Below are positions 7,852 through 16,929 of a stretch of DNA of 32,586 nt, piece by piece. The notes beneath the pieces were generated by a model. It saw only the letters and a list, made by a program, of their open reading frames with translations, had not been told where the DNA came from and searched no databases. Source of the stretch: Micromonospora solifontis (GTDB lineage: Bacteria > Actinomycetota > Actinomycetes > Mycobacteriales > Micromonosporaceae); NCBI RefSeq assembly GCF_003725545.1, contig NZ_RJLN01000060.1:1-32586 (forward strand), read 5' to 3'. Made by a program: the position numbers and the translations under genes. Position 1 is the first letter of the stretch, and the number at the start of each line of letters is the position of its first letter.

Positions 7852-10797
7852 CTACTCCGGCCCGTGGCGCAGGAAGATCGCGCTGGCCTGGACCCGGGTG
7901 CGGACCTGGAGCTTGTCGAAGATGTGCGACACGTGCACCCCGATGGTCCGCTCGCTGATGAACAGCCGCTGGCCGATCTCCTTGTTGGTCAGTCCCTCCG
8001 CGACCGCGGCGAGCACCTCCCGCTCCCGGGCGGTCAGCGTGGCCAACTCGTCCACCGCCGGGGCGGCGGCGGGAGCGGCCGTCCGTTGCCGGGGGGCCGG
8101 ACGCGGGTCGGCGGCGGTACGCTCCTCCAGCGTCACCCGGGCCCGCCCGGCCAGGGTACGGATCTCCGAGCTCAGCGGCACCGCGCCCAACGCCTGCGCC
8201 ATCCGGTACGCCTCGGTGAGCAGCCGGGCCGCGGTGGCCGGGCGGCGGCGCCGGACCAGCAGCGCCTCGGCCTGGCGCAGCCGCGAATAGGCGGCCGGAT
8301 AGGGGTGGTTGCGCAGGTCCCACTCGGCGGCCGACCGGGCCCACAGCTCCGGGTCGCCATGGTCGTCGAGCCGGCTCAGCTCCGCCGCGCAGAGCGCCAG
8401 GAACCCGTCCGCCACGTACCGCACCGGCGCGCCGGCCCGCTCGCTCTTGCGGGTCACCCGGTCGACCACCTCACGCAACCGGCGCACCGCCGTCGGGTCC
8501 ACCGCCATGGTCCGGCTGGCGTGCGCCTCCGCCTCCGCGCGCAACCCGTGCCAGGCGAGGGTGGCCAGCACGATGACATCGTCCGAGCGGCTCTCGGTCA
8601 GACCACGTTGGACCGCCTGACGGGCGACGTCGTGCCGGCCCTGCCACATGGCCAGGCCGGCCCGCAGGATGAGCATGGGCAGCACGTGCCGAGCGCCGCC
8701 GCCGGCCAGCATGGTGGCCACCGCCTCCAGGTCCCGGTCGGAGGCCTCGATGTCGCCGTAGCCGACCGACAGCCGGCAGCGGGCGAGCAGCAACTCCACC
8801 GCGTCCGCGCCGGACGGGCGGTGCCGCAACGCGGCGGCCACCACCTTCTCCGCCTCCGCCCACTGCCCGACCCGGAACAGCCCGTTCGTGGCGATGGCCA
8901 GCAACCGGGTCTCCCAGGTGCGGCCCAGCCCCAGCTCGGCCACCCGCTCAGCACCCCGGCGGGCCACCACCACCCCCTCCTCGAGGATGTTCAGCGGCCC
9001 GGTCAGCAGCTCCGCCAGGTGCAGGTACGCGCAGGCCACGTCCTCCGGCCGGCCGGAGCGCTCGGCGGTCTCCAGGGCCCGGCGCATCACGGCCAGCCCG
9101 GCCTCCGGGTCCTCCAGCCACGCCTCGCTGTAACCGAGCGCGGCGCTGGCCAGCACCACCTCCGAAGTGGAACCGGGCACCTCCGTGGCGAGTTGGAGCG
9201 CCTCCCGGGCCTGCTCACCGGCCTCGGCGTACCGACCCAGGTGCAGCAGCAGCTCGGCCAGGTGGGCGGCGGCGGTGGCCCGCTCCCGCGGCGTGCAGTC
9301 CGGTGACTCCAGCGCCCGCCGGTATTCCGCCTCGGCCGGCGCGGAGCGGCCGGCGGCGGCCAGGTAGCGGGCCCGCCGGATGTGCAGGGCGCAGGCGGGC
9401 GGGCCGGCCGGGTCCCGCGCCAGCTCGGCCAGCAGGTCCAGCGCCCGGGCGTGCTCGCCGCAGTGGTGCGCCGCCTCCGCCGCGTGCTGCAGCAGGTCGA
9501 CCCGGTCCACCTCGACGGGCGGCGGCCGCTCGACGTCGGCCGGGACGGCGGCCGGGGCGGCCGCCAGCTGCAACGCCGCCGACCAGTGGCGGTGCGCCTC
9601 CGCGTACCCGTGCAGCCGCTCGGCCTCGCGCGCGGCGGCCATCGCCGCGGGCAGCGCCCGGCCGGGCTCCCCCGCCAGCCGCCAGTGGTGCGCCAGCCGG
9701 GCCTGGTGCAGCTCGGCGGTGGCCGAGGTCAGCGCCTCGGCGTAGCGCCGGTGCAGCGCGGCCCGCTCGGCCGGCAGCAGCTCGTGCGCCAGCACCTCGG
9801 CCACCAGACGGTGGCGCAGCCGGTAGCCCTCGTCGGCACCGACCAGCAGCCGGTGCGCCACCGCCGCCCGCACCGCCTCGATCAACTCCTCCTCCGGCAA
9901 CCGCACCACCTGGGCCAGCAGCCAGTGCTCGACCGGTTCGACGCCGGCCGCGATCGCGTGCACCACCGCGTGCGCGTGCTGCGGCAGGGCGTCGACCCGG
10001 GCCAGGAAGACCTCGCGCAGCGTGTCGGACAGGTCGTCGCGGCCGTCGCGCAGGTCGCGGGCCAGCTCCTCGACCACGAACGGGTTGCCGCCGCTGCGCT
10101 GCCACAGCCGGTCGGCGGCCTCGGGGGCGAGCGGGCCGCCGACGATCGCGGCGGCGAGCTCGTCCGTGCCGGCCCGGTCCAGCGGCGCCAGGTCGACCAC
10201 CCGGACCGAGCGCAGCCGGCGCAGCTCGGTGAGCACCCGGCGCAGCGGGTGCGCGCCCTGCAACGACTCGGCGCGCACCGCGGCGAGCACCGACAGTTGC
10301 AGGTCGCCGAGGCCGGCCAGCAGATAGAGCAGGAGCTGGCGGGTGCTGCGGTCGACCCACTGGAGGTCGTCCAGGACCAGGACCAGCGGCCGCCCGGCCG
10401 CGACCAGGTGCAACCCCTGGGAGACCCGCTCCAGCAGCGCGCCTGCGCCGTCCGGCCCCGGGGTCTCCTGGTCGAAGACCTGGAGCAGGCCGCGGACGAC
10501 CGAGGAGGTGCGGGCCTCGGTCAGCTCGGCGTCGAGACGGCGCAGCGCCTGCCGCACCGGGTGCAGCGGGGAGGCGTCGCCGATGTCCAGGCAGGAGCCG
10601 GTCAGCACCAGGGCGCCGACGCGCCGCAGCCGGCCGCTCAGCTCGGCCAGCAGCCGGGTCTTGCCCACCCCGCTCTCGCCGGTGAGGAAGACCGCCGCGG
10701 TGTGCCCGGGGGCCACGTCGTCGAGGAGTGCCGACCGGAGCGCCGCCATGGTGTCGGCACGGCCGACGAGCGGCGCGGTGTCCACATCGCTGGCCAT
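7852..10797 (-). CDS. Large AAA ATPase / LuxR-family transcriptional regulator
   Basis: This 981-residue protein has the LAL (MalT-like) architecture. The N-terminal NTPase carries Walker A GESGVGKT at residues 40-47 and Walker B VLVLDDLQWVD near 140. A long alpha-helical TPR-like middle (about 370-850) follows, then a C-terminal LuxR helix-turn-helix (LTAREREVLAAVAEGLTNKE to about residue 978). Such regulators sense a ligand through the TPR region and activate transcription when ATP-bound. The ATG at 10797 begins just before the first ATPase motif LVGRADTM. A GTG ten codons upstream (10827) is an alternative, and neither has a strong ribosome binding site. A TAGGCT box seven bases before the ATG would suit a leaderless transcript. 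It is divergent from the cyclase/AAA gene. Confidence 0.92.
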   Translation of the reverse strand: MASDVDTAPLVGRADTMAALRSALLDDVAPGHTAAVFLTGESGVGKTRLLAELSGRLRRVGALVLTGSCLDIGDASPLHPVRQALRRLDAELTEARTSSVVRGLLQVFDQETPGPDGAGALLERVSQGLHLVAAGRPLVLVLDDLQWVDRSTRQLLLYLLAGLGDLQLSVLAAVRAESLQGAHPLRRVLTELRRLRSVRVVDLAPLDRAGTDELAAAIVGGPLAPEAADRLWQRSGGNPFVVEELARDLRDGRDDLSDTLREVFLARVDALPQHAHAVVHAIAAGVEPVEHWLLAQVVRLPEEELIEAVRAAVAHRLLVGADEGYRLRHRLVAEVLAHELLPAERAALHRRYAEALTSATAELHQARLAHHWRLAGEPGRALPAAMAAAREAERLHGYAEAHRHWSAALQLAAAPAAVPADVERPPPVEVDRVDLLQHAAEAAHHCGEHARALDLLAELARDPAGPPACALHIRRARYLAAAGRSAPAEAEYRRALESPDCTPRERATAAAHLAELLLHLGRYAEAGEQAREALQLATEVPGSTSEVVLASAALGYSEAWLEDPEAGLAVMRRALETAERSGRPEDVACAYLHLAELLTGPLNILEEGVVVARRGAERVAELGLGRTWETRLLAIATNGLFRVGQWAEAEKVVAAALRHRPSGADAVELLLARCRLSVGYGDIEASDRDLEAVATMLAGGGARHVLPMLILRAGLAMWQGRHDVARQAVQRGLTESRSDDVIVLATLAWHGLRAEAEAHASRTMAVDPTAVRRLREVVDRVTRKSERAGAPVRYVADGFLALCAAELSRLDDHGDPELWARSAAEWDLRNHPYPAAYSRLRQAEALLVRRRRPATAARLLTEAYRMAQALGAVPLSSEIRTLAGRARVTLEERTAADPRPAPRQRTAAPAAAPAVDELATLTAREREVLAAVAEGLTNKEIGQRLFISERTIGVHVSHIFDKLQVRTRVQASAIFLRHGPE

Positions 10798-10987
10798 GGC
10801 ACGCAGCCTAGCCACAGGTTCCCGCACCGTTCTACGGCCTCAGGGCCCTAGTGGTACTCCTCGCGTCGACATTGCGACTAAAGGTTGCGCATGGTCGACA
10901 TACGTCGTCCTACCGATCCCCCGACGTACCGGTGGTGCAAGTCTCCAGAGGTCGTCAGGCACCGGACCGGGGGAAAGGGTGGGTGCG

Positions 10988-13672
10988 ATGCCAGTGACCA
11001 CGACCGTGGGGAGTCGGGAAGCAGTCGCGCGCTGGCCGGTGCCGGAGGAGAGACGGACGCTCAGCGTGCTCTTCGTCGACATCGTCGGCTCGACCGGCTT
11101 GGTCGAGCGGCTCGACCCGGAGGACGTCCGGGCGCTGCAGCGCGGGTACTTCAGCACCGTGGCGGGGGTGCTGCGCCGGTGGAACGGCGTGGTGGAGAAG
11201 TACATCGGCGACGCGGTAATGGCCCTGTTCGGGGCCCAGCACTCGGACGGCTTCGACGCGTACCGGGCGGTGCGGGCCGGGCTGGAGATCCAGGAGGCGC
11301 TGGACCGGCGGGCGCCGGCCGGGCCCCGGCTGCGGGTCCGGGTCGGGGTGGCGACCGGGGAGGCCCTGGTGGAGCTGGCCGCCACCCGGGACGGGGGGCA
11401 CGGCGCGGCCAGCGGCGCGGTGATCACCACCGCGGCCCGGTTGCAGGCATACGCCCCGGCGGGTGGGGTGGTGGTCTGCGCGGCCACCCGGCAGGCTGTC
11501 GCCGGCCTGCTCGAGCTGCGCCCCCTCGCCGCGATGTCGGTGGCCGGCAAGGCGCAGCCGCTGGATGTCTGGCGGGTCACCGGCCTGGGCCGGCCCGGGC
11601 CGGCCGGCCACCAGGGTCCGTTCGTCGGCCGGCGGCGGGAGCTGGCCACCGCCGGCGGCGAGATCGCCCGCGCGGTACGGGAGCGCCGGCCCCGCTGGGT
11701 GTCGCTCGCCGGCCCGGCGGGCAGTGGGCGCAGCCGGCTGCTGCACGAGCTGGCCCGCGCGGTGTCGACCGTGGACGGTGTCGCGGTGCGCTGGTGCGTG
11801 GCGCAGTGCCCGCCGTACCCCCGTGGGGAGTTGGCACCGCTGGCGCAGATGGTCCGCGCCTTCGCCGGGGTCCACGACACGGACCCCGCCGGCACGGTAC
11901 GGCGGCGGCTGGCCACCGCGCTGGACGGGCTGCTGCCGCCGGCCCGGCGCGGCGCGGCGGCGCACGCCCTGGCCGACTTCGTGGCGGCGCCCGAGGACGC
12001 CGGGGCGGCGGCCCGCGGGGCCGAGGTGTGGCGGGAGGTCCTCCTCGACCTGGCGGCCGGCCGGCCGCTGGTGGTGGCCGTGGACGACCTGGACCGGGCG
12101 GCCCCACCGCTGAACCGGTTCCTGCACCGGCTCTTCGCCGCCGCGACCGAGCGACAGCTGCCCCTCGCGGTGGTGGCGACCCACGGTCCCGGCTGGGCCG
12201 ACCTGCTGGCCGGGGCCGCCGGCCGACGCCGCCGGGTACCGCTGGCCCCGCTGAGCACGGTGGACACCGGACGGCTGCTGCGGCACCTGCTGGACCGGGC
12301 CGGCCGGCCGGCCGCGCTGGCCCGGGAGCTGCTGCCGCTGACCGCCGGCAACCCGGCCGTCGCCCGGGCGTACGTGCGGGCCGTGAACGCCGGCGGCGAC
12401 CCGGCCGGGCCGGTGCCCGACGTGGTCCGCCAGATGGTCGACGCCCGGCTGGACCGGTTGGACGGGCCGCAACGGGCCGTGCTGATGGCCGGCGCGGCGC
12501 ACGGAACGGACTTCACCGCCGACACCGTCGAGCGGCTGCTGGGCTGGGCGGCGGGCCGGGCCGAGCCGGTGCTGCGCGGCCTGGTCGAGGTCGGCGTGTT
12601 GCGCCGGACCGGACGCGACCGGTACGCCGTCACCGAGCCCACCGTGGCCCGGGTGGCGCGGCACCGGCTGCCCCGGACGCTGCGGGCGGAATTCACCCGC
12701 CGGGCCCGGCCGTCCATGGCGACCCGCGCGGCCCGGCAGCAGCCCGGCACGCACCCGTCCGGCATGGACGGCAGCACCCGCCCGCGTCCGCTCGCGGGGC
12801 AGACCCACCCGGCCGCCACGGGCATCCCCCGGGCCGGCGCGACCGGGCACCCGACCGTCGCCGGCACTCGCCCGACGGCGGACCCCACCACCAGCGCGCA
12901 CCTTGCCGCCGGCACGCACCCCGCCACCAGCACGCACCCGGCCGCCGGCGCGCACCCGGCGGTCGTCGGCACGACGGCGGCAGCCGTCGGGCCGGATCCG
13001 GCCGGAGTCACCGCGACGCCGGGACCGGCCGGCACCGTCCTGCCTCTCCCGCTCGGCGCGGCGGTTGACGGCGGCCGGACGCGTCGCCACCGCGGACCGG
13101 CGCCGGTGCCGCGCCGACGTGCCGGTGACCACGGAGAGGTCTCGCTGGTGCTGCTCGCGCCGCACGGTCGTGGCCCGGCCCCCGTGCCGGTCGGCGGTCC
13201 GCCGGATCGGCCGAGCTGTCCGGTCCGCGGTCGACCGGACCGGCCGCCGCTCGTCGAGGCGCACCGTCGCCCCCTGGCGCCGCGCGCCCCCGACCCGGCA
13301 CCGCCCGGGTCGGTCCGGCCGGGGCACCCGGTCGAGATCCCCGGTCCCCGCCGGACCGGCCCGGCCGGACAGGACATGACCGGGTCGGCGCTGCCCGCGG
13401 GGGCGCGACGGCCGGACGTGCCGCAGCCCGGCCCATCGCCGACTCCGAGCGACGCGACGTGCGGCAACCCGGCCCGTCCCCGGCACGGGTCGGCACGACC
13501 TGCGGCAGAGCGGGTCCAGCAAGGCGGCCCGGCCGGGCCGATCGCGGGTGCGCCGGCCGGTCCAGCCGCGCGCCGGGAGCGGAGAGCGGGACCCGCGCTC
13601 GCGAGGCTTCCGCGGGGAGGTCGATCAGCCCGGACATCCGAGACCGGGCCGCCGGCGCTCGCCGCGGCCTGA
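10988..13672 (+). CDS. Class III nucleotide cyclase-like / AAA protein with long low-complexity tail
   Basis: The 894-residue protein starts with a class III cyclase homology domain (residues about 18-195). Metal-binding aspartates are present in LFVDIVGSTGL and KYIGDAVMALFG. The transition-state motif normally reading VNxAARL is ITTAARL, so the Asn is Thr. A STAND/AAA-like region (about 205-575) has the P-loop GPAGSGRS with Arg replacing the Walker lysine, and Walker B VVAVDDLDRA. Residues 576-894 are Pro/Ala/Gly/His-rich with THP and AHP repeats, and codon bias weakens toward the end. Both active sites may be impaired, so this could be a signalling pseudoenzyme. The ATG at 10988 follows GGGGGAAAGGG. 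The true C-terminus is uncertain. Confidence 0.82.
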   Translation: MPVTTTVGSREAVARWPVPEERRTLSVLFVDIVGSTGLVERLDPEDVRALQRGYFSTVAGVLRRWNGVVEKYIGDAVMALFGAQHSDGFDAYRAVRAGLEIQEALDRRAPAGPRLRVRVGVATGEALVELAATRDGGHGAASGAVITTAARLQAYAPAGGVVVCAATRQAVAGLLELRPLAAMSVAGKAQPLDVWRVTGLGRPGPAGHQGPFVGRRRELATAGGEIARAVRERRPRWVSLAGPAGSGRSRLLHELARAVSTVDGVAVRWCVAQCPPYPRGELAPLAQMVRAFAGVHDTDPAGTVRRRLATALDGLLPPARRGAAAHALADFVAAPEDAGAAARGAEVWREVLLDLAAGRPLVVAVDDLDRAAPPLNRFLHRLFAAATERQLPLAVVATHGPGWADLLAGAAGRRRRVPLAPLSTVDTGRLLRHLLDRAGRPAALARELLPLTAGNPAVARAYVRAVNAGGDPAGPVPDVVRQMVDARLDRLDGPQRAVLMAGAAHGTDFTADTVERLLGWAAGRAEPVLRGLVEVGVLRRTGRDRYAVTEPTVARVARHRLPRTLRAEFTRRARPSMATRAARQQPGTHPSGMDGSTRPRPLAGQTHPAATGIPRAGATGHPTVAGTRPTADPTTSAHLAAGTHPATSTHPAAGAHPAVVGTTAAAVGPDPAGVTATPGPAGTVLPLPLGAAVDGGRTRRHRGPAPVPRRRAGDHGEVSLVLLAPHGRGPAPVPVGGPPDRPSCPVRGRPDRPPLVEAHRRPLAPRAPDPAPPGSVRPGHPVEIPGPRRTGPAGQDMTGSALPAGARRPDVPQPGPSPTPSDATCGNPARPRHGSARPAAERVQQGGPAGPIAGAPAGPAARRERRAGPALARLPRGGRSARTSETGPPALAAA

Positions 13673-13674
13673 CC

Positions 13675-13722
13675 CGACGCCGTGGCCGGAGCGGGCACGG
13701 GGCCACTCCGGCCACGGCGTCG
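13675..13722. terminator. Perfect 17-bp bidirectional hairpin
   Basis: A 17-bp stem (13675-13691 against 13706-13722) with a 14-base loop lies three bases after the cyclase-like gene and before the convergent dienelactone-hydrolase gene. It is well placed to stop transcription from both sides. Confidence 0.65.
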
Positions 13723-13730
13723 AGCCGCCG

Positions 13731-13790
13731 CCGGTCAGCGGCCGGCGAGAACGGCCGGCGCCGGTCAGCGGCCGGCCAGAAAGGCCAGCG
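13731..13790. repeat. 30-bp tandem duplication at a gene's 3' end
   Basis: The segments 13731-13760 and 13761-13790 are tandem copies with 27 of 30 bases identical, both starting CCGGTCAGCGGCCGGC. The second copy holds the stop codon and last codons of the minus-strand hydrolase. The first repeats that end, in frame, outside the gene. Confidence 0.7.
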
Positions 13791-14331
13791 CCCGGTCCCA
13801 GGTCAGCGCGGCCGCCAGCGCCTGGTGGTCGGGCAGGTCGGGGTCGGTGTAGAGGTGCCCGGGGCCCGGGTAGCGGTGCACGGACATTTCCGCGCCTGCG
13901 GCGGTCATCGCCTGCCGCCACTGCGCGACCTCGTCGTCCGGCTCGTACTCGTCGGGGTCGGCGAGGTGCAGCTGGACCGGCAGCCCGGGCCGGACCGACT
14001 CCGGCGCTCCACCGGTGCCGTGCAGCAGGAGCAGGGCGGCCGCCGCCGGGCGCTCGGCGAGCAGCGCCCCGGCCACCCCGGCGCCCATCGAGAAGCCGGC
14101 CAGCACGGTCTCGGCGGGCAGCTCCGCCGCCGCGGCGCGGGCCCGGTCGAGGACGGTGTCCCGGCCGACCTTCTCGAACAGGGCGAAGCCCTGCTCCACG
14201 GAGTCCGTGGCGGGCACGCCGTACAGGTCGGGGGTGGTGACCTGATGGCCGACGGCGCGGAACCGCTCGGCGGCGGCGAGCACGGCGGGCCGCAGCCCGT
14301 AGACCGAGTGCAACAGCAGGATGTGTGCCAT
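13765..14331 (-). CDS. Dienelactone hydrolase family protein
   Basis: The 188-residue alpha/beta hydrolase has the nucleophile elbow GFSMGAG (Ser81), a plausible acid at Asp125 or Asp127 (LHLADPDEYEP) and His159 in RYPGPGHLY. Length and motifs fit the dienelactone hydrolase family, which opens cyclic esters, although here Ser replaces the classical Cys. No signal peptide is present, so it is cytoplasmic. The ATG at 14331 is supported by AGGA about seven bases upstream; an extension to 14349 adds six residues without support. It is upstream-adjacent to paaI on the same strand with a 56-base gap. Its 3' end shows a 30-bp duplication. Confidence 0.87.
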   Translation of the reverse strand: MAHILLLHSVYGLRPAVLAAAERFRAVGHQVTTPDLYGVPATDSVEQGFALFEKVGRDTVLDRARAAAAELPAETVLAGFSMGAGVAGALLAERPAAAALLLLHGTGGAPESVRPGLPVQLHLADPDEYEPDDEVAQWRQAMTAAGAEMSVHRYPGPGHLYTDPDLPDHQALAAALTWDRALAFLAGR

Positions 14332-14387
14332 CGTGCGATCCTGACGCACCCCACCGACAGGGCCGACCGGGCGCGCCGGACCCGGGG

Positions 14388-14798
14388 TCAGTCGCGGGCG
14401 ATGGTGCGGCTGCGGCCGCGGAACTCGGCGACCACCTCGTCGTCCCGCCAGACCGTGACGTCGTAGATGCCGCTGCGGCCGTAGCGGACCCGCTCGGCGG
14501 CCCGGGCCTCCAGCAGGTCACCCTCGCGGACCGGGCGGAGGAAGCTGATCTCGCCGCCGGCGGCGACGGCGGCCGGGCCGTGGCTGTTGCAGGCCAGCGC
14601 GAAGGCGGTGTCGGCGAGCAGGAAGACGAAGCCGCCGTGACCGATGGCGTGGCCGTTCAGCATGGCCGGGGTGACCCGCATCCGGGCCACCGCCGCGCCG
14701 TCAGCGGCCGAGACCAGCTCGATGCCGAGCCCCTTGGACGCCACGTCGGCGTCGAACATGTCGTGCGCCGCGGTACGGCGGCCGTCGCGCTCCCCCAC
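14388..14798 (-). CDS. paaI: Hydroxyphenylacetyl-CoA thioesterase PaaI
   Basis: The 136-residue hotdog-fold thioesterase matches PaaI in length and motif. LNGHAIGHGGFVFLLADTAF carries the HGG at 54-56 and the catalytic Asp63. In the phenylacetate pathway PaaI hydrolyses stalled CoA thioesters to free CoA. The GTG start at 14798 lies one base after the paaK stop (14802-14800), so translation is coupled to paaK. The N-terminus (DMFDADVASKGLGIELV) aligns in position with known PaaI proteins. Confidence 0.92.
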   Translation of the reverse strand: MGERDGRRTAAHDMFDADVASKGLGIELVSAADGAAVARMRVTPAMLNGHAIGHGGFVFLLADTAFALACNSHGPAAVAAGGEISFLRPVREGDLLEARAAERVRYGRSGIYDVTVWRDDEVVAEFRGRSRTIARD

Positions 14799-14799
14799 C

Positions 14800-16107
14800 T
14801 CAGCGCCCCCGCCGCTGGTCCACGATCCGGCGCATCTTGCCCATCGACCGTTCCACCCCGTCCGGTTCGATGACCTGCACCGCCACGCTCACCCCGATGG
14901 TGCTCTTGACCTGCTGCACCAGGGCCGCCCCGGCGCGCTCCGCCTCGTCCTCGGCGACGCCGGGCCGGCGCTCCACCTTGACGGTGAGGGTGTCCATCCG
15001 GCCCTGCCGGTCCAGCACGCACTGGAAGTGCGGCGACAGCGCCGGGGTACGCAGGATCAGCTCCTCGATCTGGGTGGGGAAGACGTTCACCCCGCGCACG
15101 ATCATCATGTCGTCGGTCCGGCCGGTGATCTTCTCGATCCGGCGCATGGTCCGGGCGGTGCCGGGCAGCAGCCGGGTCAGGTCGCGGGTGCGGTAGCGGA
15201 CCACCGGCATCGCCTCCTTGGTGAGCGAGGTGAGCACCAGTTCGCCCTGCTCGCCGTCGGGCAGCACCGCGCCGGTCACCGGGTCGATGATCTCCGGATA
15301 GAAGTGGTCCTCCCACAGGTGCAGGCCGTCCTTGGTCTCCACGCACTCGACCGCCACCCCGGGGCCCATCACCTCGGACAGCCCGTAGATGTCCACCGCG
15401 TGCATGTCCAGGCGCTGCTCCATCTCGCGGCGCATGTCCTCGGTCCACGGCTCGGCGCCGAAGATGCCCACCTGGAGCGAGGTGGTCTTCGGGTCGATGC
15501 CCTGGCGTTCCAGCTCGTCCACGATGGCCAGCATGTAGCTGGGGGTGACCATGATGACCTCCGGCGCGAAGTCGCGGATCAGCATGGCCTGCCGCTCGGT
15601 CATGCCACCGGAGACCGGGATGACGGTGCAGCCGAGCTCCTCGGCGCCGTAGTGCGCGCCGAGTCCGCCGGTGAAGAGGCCGTAGCCGTACGCCACGTGC
15701 ACCCGGTCGCCGGGCCGGCCGCCGGCGGCCCGGATCGACCGGGCCATCAGCCGGGCCCAGGTCCGCACGTCGTCCCGGGTGTAGCCGACCACGGTGGGCC
15801 GGCCGGTGGTGCCGGAGGAGGCGTGCAGCCGGGCGATCCGCTCCCGGGGCACCGCGAACATCCCGAACGGGTAGTTCTCCCGCAGCTCGGCCTTGCCGGT
15901 GAACGGGAAGCGGGCCAGGTCGGCCAGCTCGCGCAGGTCGTCGGGGTGCACGTCGGCCGCGGCGAACGCGCTTCGGTAGTGCGGCACGTTGTCGTACGCG
16001 TGCCGCAGGGACCAGCGCAGCCGCTCCAGTTGCCGGGCCCGCAACTCGTCGACGCTGATCCGCTCGACGGGCTCCAGCTCCTCGGGACGAGGGGTGCGGT
16101 CCTGCAC
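14800..16107 (-). CDS. paaK: Phenylacetate-CoA ligase
   Basis: The 435-residue adenylate-forming enzyme activates phenylacetate with ATP and CoA, the first step of aerobic phenylacetate degradation. ATP-binding motif ASSGTTGRPTVVGYT lies near residue 98. The DIYGLSEVMGPG motif is near 240, and the C-terminal hinge region RTDDMMIVRGVNVFPTQIEE is near 335, as in PaaK. The GTG at 16107 has AGGAGG (16118-16113) five bases upstream; the longer frame to 16257 is not supported. It forms a two-gene operon with paaI. No paaABCDE epoxidase or paaG/Z/J genes are visible in the window, so the rest of the pathway must be elsewhere, or the pair recycles or salvages aryl acids. Confidence 0.95.
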   Translation of the reverse strand: MQDRTPRPEELEPVERISVDELRARQLERLRWSLRHAYDNVPHYRSAFAAADVHPDDLRELADLARFPFTGKAELRENYPFGMFAVPRERIARLHASSGTTGRPTVVGYTRDDVRTWARLMARSIRAAGGRPGDRVHVAYGYGLFTGGLGAHYGAEELGCTVIPVSGGMTERQAMLIRDFAPEVIMVTPSYMLAIVDELERQGIDPKTTSLQVGIFGAEPWTEDMRREMEQRLDMHAVDIYGLSEVMGPGVAVECVETKDGLHLWEDHFYPEIIDPVTGAVLPDGEQGELVLTSLTKEAMPVVRYRTRDLTRLLPGTARTMRRIEKITGRTDDMMIVRGVNVFPTQIEELILRTPALSPHFQCVLDRQGRMDTLTVKVERRPGVAEDEAERAGAALVQQVKSTIGVSVAVQVIEPDGVERSMGKMRRIVDQRRGR

Positions 16108-16350
16108 GGGTGCCTCCTGCGCGACTCCTCCCGACGCCGCGTCGCGCCGGGCGATGCCGCACACCGTACGCCCGTACCGGCTCTCCTGCCAGGTCAGGGG
16201 GGCGGAACCCGGCCGGGGCGCCCGCCGGCACCGGCCGACGATGCGGCCACCGCCCAACGGGCGGCCGACCCGGGCGGCAGCCGGCCGGCGGCCGCCCGGC
16301 GGGGACCGGACCGCCCCCCGCGCCCCGACCGGCGGGCCTATCCTCGGTCG

Positions 16351-16913
16351 ATGCGGGACCGCCGCCCCGGCGTGCAGTTCCTGCTGGAGAACGCCCGCGC
16401 CCTCGGGGTCTGCGCGCTCTGCCTGGCCGGGTTCGGCGGCGTCGCGGTGGCCGCGACCCGGCGACCCGGCGTCGGGCGGGCCTGGCTGCGGGTGGGCGTG
16501 GCGGCCGCCGCGACGCTGGCGTTCTTCGCCGTGCAGCCGCTGCCGGCCGGTGCCGATCCACCTTCAAGGCCTACTCCCTGGCGGACGTGGCCAACCCCCG
16601 GTACTTCTTCGTCTGCCGTTCGCCGGCGGCGTGCGCCGCGTACGGCGGGGATGGCCCGGTCACCTTCGGCACGGCCGTCGAGGCGACCAAGGTACGGGTC
16701 AACGGGGTGGTCTCGCCGCGGGTGGCCCGCCTGGAGTACTACTCCGCGCCCGGCGGGGCGCCCCGGGGCATCCCGCTGCTCTCCGCCTTCCCCGGATCCC
16801 GCATCTTCTCGTTCCGGTCGGCGACGATGAGCCACGGCCGGCTGGTCGCGTACGGCACGGACGGCCGCCCGCTCGCCGTGTACGACGACGAGCTCGCCGC
16901 CGCGTTCGGTTGA
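16351..16913 (+). pseudogene. Frameshifted small membrane-anchored protein
   Basis: Two frames together make one plausible protein. From ATG 16351 a hydrophobic N-terminus runs in the first frame to about 16555, with two likely membrane segments (GVCALCLAGFGGVAVAA and VAAAATLAFFAVQPLPAG). From about 16557 the next frame continues with well-biased codons, STFKAYSLADVANPRYFFV to the stop at 16913, with no start codon of its own nearby. The total of 563 bases is one short of a multiple of three, consistent with a single-base deletion near 16550-16562. A TATCCT box at 16337-16342 just before the ATG could drive a leaderless transcript. Either a real frameshift or a sequencing error could explain it. 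No function is recognised. Confidence 0.65.
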
Positions 16914-16929
16914 CCGCCCCGGCCCGGGG

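Noticed and set aside
10840..13698. Long minus-strand frames opposite the cyclase-like gene
   Set aside because: High G/C sequence leaves antisense frames open; the plus frame holds the recognisable cyclase and AAA motifs.
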